Assembly: GCF_040655735.1 (NCBI RefSeq)
Contig: NZ_JBFAKK010000029.1
Coordinates: 1 to 30,931, forward strand
DNA from: Phytomonospora sp040655735
Lineage (GTDB): Bacteria; Actinomycetota; Actinomycetes; Mycobacteriales; Micromonosporaceae
Length of the DNA: 30,931 bases
Reading direction: 5' to 3'
The notes under the pieces were generated by a model. That model did not search any database, was not told the origin of the DNA, and saw nothing but the letters and a program-made list of their open reading frames with translations. The translations under genes were made by a program, and so were the position numbers. Below, piece after piece: positions 15,148-23,392 of the stretch (position 1 is the stretch's first letter; each line of letters opens with the position of its first letter).

Positions 15148-15756
15148 TCAACCCGAGAGGTCCACCACGTCGACGTGCATCGGCGCGTACGCGCTCACCT
15201 GCGCCAGCTGAGCCGACGGAGTGTCGGCGAAGTCCCTCATTCGCACGGCCATGTCGAAGTCCCCGACGAGCCCTCCGGTGACGTGCATCGCCTCGCGGAA
15301 CACGATCCGGTCGCCGTACCCCGGCCGGTCCCCGAGGCGTCCCTGATGCCCGTCGCAGGCGATCAGCAGATACGTCCTCGCGTGCCGGCGCTCCTGGACC
15401 GTGTACCCGGCCAGCTGCTCGATGTGCACCCACGGCAGCACCAGCGTCCGCAGCGCACCGGGCCGTACGATCAGCCCGAAGTGGTTGACCTCCAGTCGCG
15501 GGAGCCTGACCAGGCGGTACACGTACGGCACCGCGCCGAGTCCGAGCGCCGCGCCGACGAACACGGTCAGGTGCGACAGGGGATTGCCCGCCCCGTTGTC
15601 GAGCACGGCCGGCTCGTCGCCGAACACCAGCGCCGTGACGATCAGCACAACGCCCGCGACGAACAGGTACCCCAGCAGTTTCGACAGGTGCCGCGCCGGG
15701 AAACGGCGGCGCAGGCGCACCCGGCTGCCCTCGCCTCGCCCGCGCGCCCGCGTCAT
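15148..15756 (-). CDS. Membrane protein with PH-like domain
   Basis: A 202-residue protein with an Arg-rich N-terminus (MTRARGRGEGSRVRLRRR), two membrane helices (LLGYLFVAGVVLIVTALVFG, then LTVFVGAALGLGAVPYVY) and a C-terminal domain beginning LEVNHFGLIVRPGALRTLVL followed by PWVHIEQL, the pattern of small bacterial PH domains. The ATG at 15756 is chosen because GGAGG lies five bases upstream; the longer in-frame extension has no support. Role unknown. It is divergent from disA, with 188 bp between the starts. Confidence 0.8.
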   Translation of the reverse strand: MTRARGRGEGSRVRLRRRFPARHLSKLLGYLFVAGVVLIVTALVFGDEPAVLDNGAGNPLSHLTVFVGAALGLGAVPYVYRLVRLPRLEVNHFGLIVRPGALRTLVLPWVHIEQLAGYTVQERRHARTYLLIACDGHQGRLGDRPGYGDRIVFREAMHVTGGLVGDFDMAVRMRDFADTPSAQLAQVSAYAPMHVDVVDLSG

Positions 15757-15944
15757 CTCGCCTCCCTCACCGGACCACGAGAGTACGAGACCCCGGCACG
15801 ACAGTTCCCCCTGCCGCTTCCACGTATCGTCCCGCGTGACTGAATCGTTACCCAAGCGGCGGGGTGGCGTTGAAGATCCATAACGCGGAGCCCGACCTCG
15901 CCTTACGTAGACTGGGGGCGTTTACGCAGGAGTGGAGGCTGCCA

Positions 15945-17021
15945 GTGCCCATAGACCGAGACGACCCATTGCGCGCGACCCTGGCCCTGATGGCGCCGGG
16001 CACCGTGCTGCGCGACGGGTTGGAGCGGATCCTTCGCGGCAACACCGGCGGACTGATCGTGCTGGGCCACGACCGGACGGTCGAGTCGATGTGCACCGGA
16101 GGTTTCCCGCTCGACGTCGAGTTCTCCGCGACCCGTCTGCGAGAACTCTGCAAGATGGACGGCGCGGTCGTCCTCACCAACGACGGCACGCGCATCGTGC
16201 GCGCGGCCGTGCACCTCATGCCGGACTCGTCGATTCCCAGCGAGGAGTCGGGGACCCGGCACCGCACCGCCGAGCGCGTCGCCAAGCAGACCGGCTACCC
16301 GGTCATCTCGGTGAGCCAGTCGATGCGCATCATCGGCCTTTACGTCAACGGCCGCCGGCACGTCCTCGACGACTCCGCGGCGATCCTGTCGCGCGCCAAC
16401 CAGGCCCTTGCCACGCTGGAGCGCTACAAGCAGCGCTTCGACGAGGTCTCCGGGACGCTGTCGGCGCTGGAGATCGAGGACCTGGTCACCACGCGCGACG
16501 CGATGACGGTGATCCAGCGCCTGGAGATGGTGCGGCGGATCTCCGACGAGATCGAGGGCTACGTGATCGAGCTCGGCACCGACGGGCGCCTGCTGGCGCT
16601 CCAGCTCGACGAGCTGCTGGCCGGTGTCGACGAGGAGCGCACGCTGGTCATCCGCGACTACCTGCCGGGCGGTTTCGACCGCAAGAACCTCGCCATCGGC
16701 CTTGAGGCGCTCGACGGCATCTCGCCGGCCGAGCTGCTCGACCTCGGCGCGGTGACACGCGCGCTGGGCTACCCGACGACCGCCGAGTCCTACGACACGG
16801 CCGTCTCCCCGCGCGGCTTCCGGCTGCTGGGGAAGGTTCCGCGCCTGCCGGGCGCGGTCGTCGACCGGATCGTCGAGCACTTCGGTGGGCTGCAGGCGCT
16901 GTTGTCGGCGACGGTCGAGGACCTTCAGGCCGTCGACGGCGTGGGCGACACGCGGGCCAGGTCGGTCCGGGAAGGGCTTTCGCGGCTGGCGGAGTCGTCG
17001 ATCCTGGAGCGCTACGTCTAG
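15945..17021 (+). CDS. disA: DNA integrity scanning diadenylate cyclase DisA
   Basis: A 358-residue DisA that makes the second messenger c-di-AMP from two ATP and pauses at branched DNA. The N-terminal DAC domain carries the catalytic DGA motif (MDGAVVLTND, near residue 72) and the RHR-type GTRHRTAER motif (near 103-111). A helical linker follows, then C-terminal HhH DNA-binding elements (LQAVDGVGDTRARSVREGL). The GTG at 15945 is chosen over in-frame codons 27 residues upstream because GGAGG sits six bases before it and the length then matches the family. A TAGACT at 15908-15913 could be a -10. Ends at the hairpin 17045-17074. Confidence 0.95.
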   Translation: MPIDRDDPLRATLALMAPGTVLRDGLERILRGNTGGLIVLGHDRTVESMCTGGFPLDVEFSATRLRELCKMDGAVVLTNDGTRIVRAAVHLMPDSSIPSEESGTRHRTAERVAKQTGYPVISVSQSMRIIGLYVNGRRHVLDDSAAILSRANQALATLERYKQRFDEVSGTLSALEIEDLVTTRDAMTVIQRLEMVRRISDEIEGYVIELGTDGRLLALQLDELLAGVDEERTLVIRDYLPGGFDRKNLAIGLEALDGISPAELLDLGAVTRALGYPTTAESYDTAVSPRGFRLLGKVPRLPGAVVDRIVEHFGGLQALLSATVEDLQAVDGVGDTRARSVREGLSRLAESSILERYV

Positions 17022-17044
17022 GCCCTCGGCGGGGCTCGCACTTG

Positions 17045-17074
17045 GGGAGTCATCCCGAGTGCGGGATGACTCCC
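17045..17074. terminator. Hairpin downstream of disA
   Basis: Perfect 12-base arms GGGAGTCATCCC (17045-17056) and GGGATGACTCCC (17063-17074) with a six-base loop. No T-run follows. An alternative five-base pairing GCACT/AGTGC overlaps the stem and loop. Confidence 0.65.
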
Positions 17075-17308
17075 TGACATAGGGATCTGGTGACCGTCAA
17101 CACACCCCACCTGTCACAAAACCGGGCGGATCCACGCGGATGGATGGGCGTGGATGCCTCGTTTCCAAAGTGGACAGTACGGCCCCGATGATCGGGACTT
17201 GACAGCGGGTCGGCAATATGCATGTGCACTTTGAAGATCACTGCACAGTGAAGATCTTTGATCTTGTGGGAGCGGTACCGATCTGGATCAAGGGGACAAG
17301 ACGCCCTC
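17075..17308. other. Less GC-rich spacer between convergent genes
   Basis: This 234-bp stretch is noticeably less GC-rich than its surroundings. It contains TGAAGATC twice (near 17232 and 17250) and a TTGACA at 17199-17204 without a matching -10. A 34-codon frame starts at ATG 17218 but has no homology or RBS. I see no gene that I can support. Confidence 0.45.
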
Positions 17309-17767
17309 TCACCAGAGCGGACGCAGCATGATGGGGCCCTTTTTCGACGCCTCGCCGACGATCGCCGCGAGGCCGGCGTGCATCGCGTCGAGGTTCTCGC
17401 GACCGACCAGCGCCGCCCAGCCCTCCTCGATCGCACGCCACTCCGCCACCACTGCGGCGACGCACGCCCACCCCCGCTCGGTCAGCGTGACGATCCGCGC
17501 CCGCCGGTCGGTCGGGTGCGGGCCCCGCCGCACGTAGCCGCGGTCCTCCAGTTCGGCGAGCAGCTGCGTCGCACCCTGCTTGGTGATGCCCAGGTGCGCG
17601 GCGATCTCCACCGCCGTCGAGCCGTGCGTGTTCGACAGGAGCTGGAAGACGTAGCCGTGGGCGGGCCGGACGTCGCCGAAGCCCTGCTCGGCGAGCTTTT
17701 CGTGGACGGTGTCCATCACCGACCGGAAGGCCAGGCCCATCAGGCCGGGGATGTCGCCGGATGCCAT
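17309..17767 (-). CDS. MarR-family transcriptional regulator
   Basis: A 152-residue winged-helix regulator. The recognition region is STAVEIAAHLGITKQGATQL followed by LAELEDRGYVRRGPHPTDRRARIVTLTERG, the classic MarR helix-turn-helix plus DxR-containing wing. It probably acts as a ligand-responsive repressor. The ATG at 17767 is favoured by GGAG six bases upstream; a longer reading frame upstream crosses the operator and is not used. It is divergent from the cupin gene, with an 18-bp perfect inverted repeat between them, so it most likely controls itself and the cupin. Confidence 0.9.
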   Translation of the reverse strand: MASGDIPGLMGLAFRSVMDTVHEKLAEQGFGDVRPAHGYVFQLLSNTHGSTAVEIAAHLGITKQGATQLLAELEDRGYVRRGPHPTDRRARIVTLTERGWACVAAVVAEWRAIEEGWAALVGRENLDAMHAGLAAIVGEASKKGPIMLRPLW

Positions 17768-17781
17768 GCCGAGCTCCAGAC

Positions 17782-17839
17782 TTGTCAAAGTAGTCAAGTA
17801 GCTGTACTTTATCGAAAGACAAGCTACTTGACTACTTTG
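17782..17839. promoter_or_regulatory. Divergent MarR/cupin promoter with long inverted repeat
   Basis: Perfect 18-base arms (17786-17803, beginning CAAAGTAGTCAAG, and 17822-17839) flank an 18-base centre. Rightward promoter for the cupin: -35 TTGTCA (17782-17787), 17-base spacer, -10 TACTTT (17805-17810). Leftward, TAAAGT (complement of 17807-17812) is a likely -10 for the marR gene. Both -10s lie between the arms, so one bound regulator could block both promoters. Confidence 0.8.
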
Positions 17840-17848
17840 GAGTTCGCC

Positions 17849-18217
17849 TTGCATCTCGCCATCTCCGACGCCCCCAGCCACCGCATCGGCGGAACCGTCG
17901 GCCGCAACCTCGCCACCCCCACCCGCGGCACCACCGACCTCGCCGTCTGGACCCTCACCCTCGACCCCGGCGCCGCCGGCCTCCCCCACTCCGTCAGCGC
18001 GGAGGAGGTGTTCGTGCTGGTCAGCGGTGAAGTGACCGCCGAGACCGAAGGCCGGACCCACGCCCTCAGGCCCGGCGACGCCTTCGTGACCAAGCCCGAC
18101 GTCGACTTCCGCCTCGGCAACACCGGCGACACCCCCGCCGTCCTCACCGTCTGCGCCCGGCCGGGGACGACGGCGAGCGTGAACGGCTCCGTCGTGCAGC
18201 CGCCTTGGGCGCAGTGA
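17849..18217 (+). CDS. Small cupin-domain protein
   Basis: A 122-residue single-domain cupin. Cupin motif 1 is degenerate but present (LPHSVSAEEVFVLVSGEVTAE) and motif 2 is LRPGDAFVTKPDVDFRLGN, where the usual His is replaced. With one His and Glu likely left at the metal site, it may bind a ligand or metal weakly rather than act as a dioxygenase. TTG at 17849 is chosen because GGAG lies six bases upstream and the longer frame runs through the operator. It is controlled by the divergent MarR promoter and probably acts on, or senses, the regulator's ligand; the substrate cannot be told. Confidence 0.75.
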   Translation: MHLAISDAPSHRIGGTVGRNLATPTRGTTDLAVWTLTLDPGAAGLPHSVSAEEVFVLVSGEVTAETEGRTHALRPGDAFVTKPDVDFRLGNTGDTPAVLTVCARPGTTASVNGSVVQPPWAQ

Positions 18218-18356
18218 GGGGTTGCCTCGGCGGGCCGCCGGCGGTGCCTCCGAGCGCCACGAGCGCGTCCCGATCGTCGGCCCCCGCGCGCTAGGACCGG
18301 TGGAGTTCCCGCAGGCATGCTGTCGGCACTGATCGCAGCGAGCGGGGTGGTGGCCT

Positions 18357-20356
18357 ATGCCCGAGGGGCCGAGAACGCGGCTGGAACTCATCTCGGAATA
18401 CGCGGACCTGCGCGCCGCCGATACCGGCGAAGCCCGGCGAACCGAACGACTCGCCGGGCTCGTCATCGCCCTTCTCGGGCTGGAGAACGTGACGGCGCGG
18501 CAGGTGGGTCAGGCCGCCCAACCGACGGTGACCTTCAAGCTCGGCGACCGGCATCACCTGCTGGAGCTTCGATGGCCGGCGGCGAAGCTGGACTCCGGGC
18601 GGCCCTCGGATCGGCCGGGGGACGCCGACGTCCGACGCGTCCTCCTGTCGATACCCGGGTTCACCTTGGCTGCACTGGATGCCGCCCGGGGGGAGGCGCT
18701 TCTGCTTGATGAGGTCCATCTTGAGGCGGTTCTCTGTGGTGTCATGTCCGCGGCCGTGCTGCTGGAGCGGGCGGTGGAGGGCCTGGTCATCGACGGCCGA
18801 AGCCACTCGTCGTTGGCCGAACTGCTGGGCACGTCACCGTCTTCGCCGCCCCCTCGGCTGACCTGGGCGCACCTTCACCAAGACCCGATACCGAGTCCGG
18901 ACGTGAAGGCACCCGAAACCGCGCTGAGAGCCGTTCTACGCGGCGACCGGGCTTGGGCCGAGCCGAAGGGCATGGGTCTCGGCAGCGACGGACGCCTCCT
19001 CGTGAACGACGGAAAAGGTGTCTTCGAGGTCGACCGCCGCCGTCCGCGAACCACGTGGACCACCGGGGTTCCGGACTGTAGTGGGGCACCGTTGGTCGAC
19101 GGGCCGGCGGTTCTGCTCAAGCACAACGAGGGGATCATCCGGGTACACGCCGGAAAGGTAACGCCGGTAGGTCATGTCGGGCCGGGTGAGACGACGCTCC
19201 TCAAGGGCCGAAACGGCGAGACCTGGGCGTTCACCACCCTCGAACAGGTCGATGGCCGACCTTCTCATCGCTTCGACCTCATCGGCTCCACCATGTTCGA
19301 TGGACCTGCGTCCTTCACCATCGACTTCGATGCGAGGTTGCGCTCATGCGTCTGGCTCGGCGAGCGCCGGTTCTTCCTGGTCGCCGACGGGCATTGCGCG
19401 GTCGTCGATCTCGCCGTCACCACCCGGGTGCCGGAAGAGTCGTGGAAGCCGACCCCCGGGCACAACCCTGTTCACGCGGTCGCGTTGTCTTCGGGCGATC
19501 TGCTTCTGGTCCTCACCGACCTGAACGAGCGACGCGCACGGGTCGTGCGTTGTGATCCGGAGTTGCGTGGCGCCGAGGAGATCGTCGAGTTCGCCGCCTT
19601 CGCGGTGCATGGCGTGGTCGCGGGTCCCGAGGTGATCACGATCCTCGCGGATCTCCGTCAGGCGCCGGATTCGCCGATTCGTCCCGTTCTCTTCGAACTC
19701 CGTCTTCCAGCGCCGGCAGGCTTCCGGCAGATGGATGTTTCCCGGGGTGAGGTGATCTCGCTCAGCTCCATGGGCCGTAAAGGGGACTACCGGATCGATG
19801 CAAAGACGATAGGGCGCGGCACCGGCGTCGCCTTCAAGGCGATGACCAGTGATCTGCCGCAAGCGAAGCAGCGCGCCCGCCGGGAGATCGAGGCCGCGAG
19901 ACTATTCGGTGACCATCCGAACGTCATGCCGGTCCTGGACTCGAGCCGGACCTACAGCTGGTTCGTCATGCCACTGGCCGAGTGCACCGCCGAAGCCGTC
20001 CACGCGGAATTCAGCGAGCCCCGTCCGTTTGCGGGAACTCGTCACCGCCCTCTGCGTCGCCTTGCGTATCCCCCACCGGGAAGGCTGGGTGCACCGCGAT
20101 TTGAAACGGCCAGATCATCGGCTGGGCGCTGACCAACCGCGCCCCGCAGGCGAACAGACCGCTCCTTCCCGAGGGCGGGCCGTGGCGGCCGGTCGTCGAG
20201 GCGGCGACCCGCGAGAACCCCGCCGAGCGGCCCGCCGACGTCGACCAGTTGCTCGCCCTCATCCACCGGCGTTTCCCGCCAGCCGAGCCCTGGCGGGCAC
20301 CCAGCACGCCCCCGCCCTGGCGCCACCCTCGCCACCTCCGCCGCCCGCCGTCCTGA
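18357..20356 (+). pseudogene. Decayed nuclease-like / beta-rich / Ser-Thr kinase fusion
   Basis: The first frame (18357-20132) opens with a domain (residues ~1-155) like PD-(D/E)XK nuclease-fold modules: RTERLAGLVIALLGLENV, DRHHLLELRW, then SIPGFTLAALDAARGEALLL and HLEAVLCGVMSAAVLLERA. The nuclease residues look lost (ELRW where an ExK motif is expected). Residues ~165-440 are beta-rich and propeller-like. A kinase N-lobe follows (IGRGTGVAFKAM with Lys, REIEAARLF with Glu), but its Gly loop is shortened. Near 20015 the frame shifts by +1 into LRELVTALCVALRIPHREG and WVHRDLK, the catalytic loop. At about 20105 a second shift joins straight to GQIIGWALTNRAP and WRPVVEAATRENPAERP, the end of a kinase domain, so DFG and the activation segment (~80 residues) are deleted. 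Not functional as a kinase. Confidence 0.75.
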
Positions 20357-20574
20357 GCAACCCGCCCGTGCGAGGCTTCACGCCCCACCCCTCTCCCTCA
20401 CCTCGCCGCGCTGGCATGGAGCCCGGCTCCGCCCGCGATGCCTCCCCACGCCATCGCCCGGGCCCGGCGAAGACTCCCACTCGCCGGCCTCGGCGTCGCG
20501 GTCTACTTCGACCTGCGCCGCCTGCGCTCCCGACGCAGAACCCAGCCGACCTGACCAAGTGAGAAGATGCCTCC

Positions 20575-21351
20575 ATGGCCCAGGACCCCAACCCCGACCC
20601 CACCCCCATCCCCCCGCTCGCCCCCCGCCCCCGCCGGTGGTGGATCGACGTCCTGGTCCTCGCCTTCGTCCTCGCCCTCACCTTCGCCCTCACCCGCGTC
20701 ACCGTCGCGATCCACCTCGACATCGCCGTCCGCGACTTCGCCGACGCCCACCGCCCGCAGTGGGCCTACGCCGTCGCCCGCGTCGTCAACTTCCTCGGCC
20801 AGGGCACCCCGCTGGCGGTCATCACCCTCATCGCCGCGATCCTCCTGGCCCGCCGGTGGCGCAGCATCCGCCCGCTCCTGGTCTTCTTCGCGACGTACTT
20901 CGCCGTCGGCGCCGTCATCGGCCCCCTCAAGCTCTGGACCGACCGGGTCGCGCCGCACTACTACGAGTTCGGCCCCAACGAGTTCGGCCCGCCCTACCCC
21001 GACGCGCAGGGCGCCCTGCTCTTCACCAACCCCGCCGAGGAGTCCTTCCCCTCCGGCCACGCCGTCAACACGATCATCTGGTACGCCCTGCTCGTCGCCT
21101 TCCTCACACCGCTCTTCCCGGCCCTCGCCCGCTACAAGACCCTCATCCGCGTCGCGCCGCCGGTCCTGGTCGCCTGGTCGATGTCCTACCTCGCCTTCCA
21201 CTGGTTCAGTGAGGCCCTCGCCGGCATCGCCCTGGGCATCCTCATCGAGCGCATCGTGTTCCGGATCCCATGGGAGAAGCTCCCGCTCCCGGCCTTCCTG
21301 CGCCGTTTCGAAACCTCCGCGCAACAACCCGGAGCCACACTGGCCCGGTGA
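20575..21351 (+). CDS. PAP2-family membrane phosphatase
   Basis: A 258-residue integral membrane protein with a Pro-rich N-terminus and about six helices. PAP2 motifs: KLWTDRVAP near residue 118 (motif 1), EESFPSGHAVN near 155 (motif 2, PSGH intact), and SYLAFHWFSEALAG near 205 (motif 3, with Glu in place of the usual Asp and the Arg after Ser replaced by Tyr). Members remove phosphate from lipid phosphates or undecaprenyl diphosphate at the outer membrane face. The altered motif 3 may change substrate. GAGAAG lies eight bases before the ATG. Its stop overlaps the next gene as GTGA. The 218 bp upstream, after the kinase pseudogene, hold no gene I can support. Confidence 0.88.
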   Translation: MAQDPNPDPTPIPPLAPRPRRWWIDVLVLAFVLALTFALTRVTVAIHLDIAVRDFADAHRPQWAYAVARVVNFLGQGTPLAVITLIAAILLARRWRSIRPLLVFFATYFAVGAVIGPLKLWTDRVAPHYYEFGPNEFGPPYPDAQGALLFTNPAEESFPSGHAVNTIIWYALLVAFLTPLFPALARYKTLIRVAPPVLVAWSMSYLAFHWFSEALAGIALGILIERIVFRIPWEKLPLPAFLRRFETSAQQPGATLAR

Positions 21352-22784
21352 TCCACTCCTGGGACCCCGACGAGTTCCGCCGCGCCGGACACCACCTCGT
21401 CGACCTGCTCGCCGACCGCCTCAAGACCCTCCCCGACGGCCCTGTCTGGCAACCCGTGCCCGAGGCCGAGCGCACGGCCCTGCGCACCGACCGCCTCCCC
21501 GACGCGCCCACGGGCCCCGAGGCCCTCGCCGCCGAATTCGCCGCGCGCGTCATGCCACACCCCATGGGCAACGGTCACCCCGCCTTCTTCGGCTGGGTCA
21601 ACTCCTCCCCCCACCCCGCGGGGGTGCTGGGCGAGTTCGCGGCCGCCGCGATGGGCCCGAGCGTCGCCGGCGGCGACCAGTCCGGGGTGCACCTGGAGTA
21701 CGGCGTCGTCTCCCAGCTCGCCGACCTCGTCGGCTACCCCGCCGGCGCGGGCCTGCTGGTCAGCGGCGGTTCGACGGCCTCACTGACCGCCCTGGCCGCC
21801 GCGCGCCACGCCGCCGCGCTCGCCGACGGCTGGGACGACCGCGCCGAGGGCCTCGCCGGCCGTCCCGCGCTGGTCGCCTACGCCTCGGGCGAGACGCACT
21901 CGTGCGTGCGCAAGTCGGCCGAACTCCTCGGCCTCGGCGGGGTACGTGTCATCCCCGGCGAGGGCCGCTTCGACATCGTCGCGCTGCGCGCCGCCGTCCG
22001 CGCCGACCGGGCCGCGGGGCTGCGGCCCTTCGCGGTCGCGGCCAGCGCCGGCACGGTCAACACCGGCCTGATCGACCCCCTCGACGAGCTCGCCGACCTG
22101 TGCGCCGAGGAGGGCCTGTGGCTCCACGTCGACGGCGCCTACGGTGCCTTCGGCCGCCTCGACCCCGAACTCGCCGAGGCCTACCGCGGCCTCGAACGCG
22201 CCGACTCCCTCGCCCTCGACCCGCACAAGTGGCCGGGCGTGCCCGTCGGCTGCGGGGCGGTCCTGGTCGCCGACCCCGACATCCTCCGCGCGACCTTCAG
22301 CGCCGTTGCGCCCTATCTGCGCAACGCGCCCGGCGAGGGCTTCGGCGGCGGCACCTGGCTGGCCGAGCTCGGCTTCGAGCAGAGCCGCCCCTTCCGCGCC
22401 CTCCCTGCGTGGATGACCCTGCGCGCCATGGGCCGCGACGGCCTCACCGAACTCGTCGTCCGCCACCGCCGCCAGGCCCGGGAACTCGCCGCGACCCTGA
22501 CCGCCCTCCCCGACTTCACCGTCGCGGCCGAACCCGGCCTGTCGGTGGTGTGTTTCCGCCACGAGCCGGCGGGTATGTCGCAGCCTGAGGTCGACGAACT
22601 GAACCGCCGCATCCCGGCCCGGACGCAGACCTCGGGCACGGTGTTCTTGACCGGGACCGTGCTGGACGGGCGCCCGGTGCTGCGAACGTGCGTCCTCAAC
22701 CGCGACACCGGGCCGGCGCACCTGGCGCGCATCCCGGCCGCCGTGCGCGAGGCGGCCGAGACACTGCGGGAGGAAGCCCCATGA
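21348..22784 (+). CDS. PLP-dependent group II amino-acid decarboxylase
   Basis: A 478-residue fold-type I PLP enzyme of the aromatic-amino-acid/glutamate decarboxylase group. The PLP-binding Lys is Lys294 in ALDPHKWPGVPVGCGA; HVDGAYGAFG holds the Asp that contacts the cofactor ring nitrogen; FFGWVNSSPHPAGVLGEF is the N-terminal substrate-side motif. The PHKW context and length fit aromatic-L-amino-acid decarboxylases, but the substrate is not fixed by sequence. GTG at 21348 overlaps the PAP2 stop as GTGA, with a distant GGAG. The stop overlaps the HAD gene as ATGA. Confidence 0.88.
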   Translation: MIHSWDPDEFRRAGHHLVDLLADRLKTLPDGPVWQPVPEAERTALRTDRLPDAPTGPEALAAEFAARVMPHPMGNGHPAFFGWVNSSPHPAGVLGEFAAAAMGPSVAGGDQSGVHLEYGVVSQLADLVGYPAGAGLLVSGGSTASLTALAAARHAAALADGWDDRAEGLAGRPALVAYASGETHSCVRKSAELLGLGGVRVIPGEGRFDIVALRAAVRADRAAGLRPFAVAASAGTVNTGLIDPLDELADLCAEEGLWLHVDGAYGAFGRLDPELAEAYRGLERADSLALDPHKWPGVPVGCGAVLVADPDILRATFSAVAPYLRNAPGEGFGGGTWLAELGFEQSRPFRALPAWMTLRAMGRDGLTELVVRHRRQARELAATLTALPDFTVAAEPGLSVVCFRHEPAGMSQPEVDELNRRIPARTQTSGTVFLTGTVLDGRPVLRTCVLNRDTGPAHLARIPAAVREAAETLREEAP

Positions 22785-23392
22785 CCGTCACGACCGTGCG
22801 GGTCGTCGTCGCCGACATCGGCGGCGTGCTGTGCCGTTTCGACCCGAAGCCGCGCCTGGCCGCCCTCGCCGAGCGCACCGGGCTCGGCGAGAACGAGCTG
22901 CACGACAAGATCTTCGTGTCCGGCTTCGAAGCCGACTGCGAGGCCGGGCACTACACCGCCGCCGGCGCCTGCGACTGGCTGCGCGCCAACGTCGGCCTCA
23001 CCGGCGAGGTCGCCGAGATCAGCCGACTGTGGACCAGCGCCTTCACCGTCGACCCCGCGGTCGTCTCGGCGCTCACCGAGCAGGGCCTGCCACTGGCGAT
23101 CTTCTCCAACAACGGCCCCCTGTTCGCCGACTACTTCGACGAGCGCTTCGGCGAACTCGCCGCGCTCTTCCCGCGCCGCTTCTTCGCCTGCCGGCTCGGG
23201 CTGCGCAAGCCGCAGCCGGAGGCCTTCGAGGCCGTCGCGGCCGCGCTGGCCGAGGAGGCGGAGGCCTCGGCCGACGAGATCTTCTTCGTCGACGACAACC
23301 CCGACAACACCAAGGCCGCGCGGCAGCTGGGCTGGCGGACCCACACGTTCACCGGTGTCGGCGACCTGCGGGCGGCCCTCAGCCGCTGGTGA
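22781..23392 (+). CDS. HAD-superfamily hydrolase
   Basis: A 203-residue HAD phosphatase/dehalogenase-like protein. Motif I is VVADIGGVLCRFD with nucleophile Asp12 (the second motif Asp is Gly, as in YihX-like members), motif II IFSNNG, motif III Lys in GLRKPQPEAF and motif IV FFVDDNPDN. It probably acts on a small phosphorylated metabolite. GGAGGAAG lies just before the ATG, which overlaps the decarboxylase stop. It ends 14 bases inside the convergent EamA gene. Confidence 0.88.
   Translation: MTVTTVRVVVADIGGVLCRFDPKPRLAALAERTGLGENELHDKIFVSGFEADCEAGHYTAAGACDWLRANVGLTGEVAEISRLWTSAFTVDPAVVSALTEQGLPLAIFSNNGPLFADYFDERFGELAALFPRRFFACRLGLRKPQPEAFEAVAAALAEEAEASADEIFFVDDNPDNTKAARQLGWRTHTFTGVGDLRAALSRW

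Noticed and set aside
15864..15944. 27-residue N-terminal extension of DisA
   Set aside because: The GTG at 15945 has a GGAGG at ideal spacing and gives the family's usual length.
17199..17204. TTGACA between disA and the marR gene as a promoter
   Set aside because: No -10 at proper spacing and no gene downstream on that strand.
20438..20562. Short basic frames between the kinase pseudogene and the PAP2 gene
   Set aside because: Low-complexity Arg/Pro composition expected by chance in very GC-rich DNA; no RBS or family pattern.
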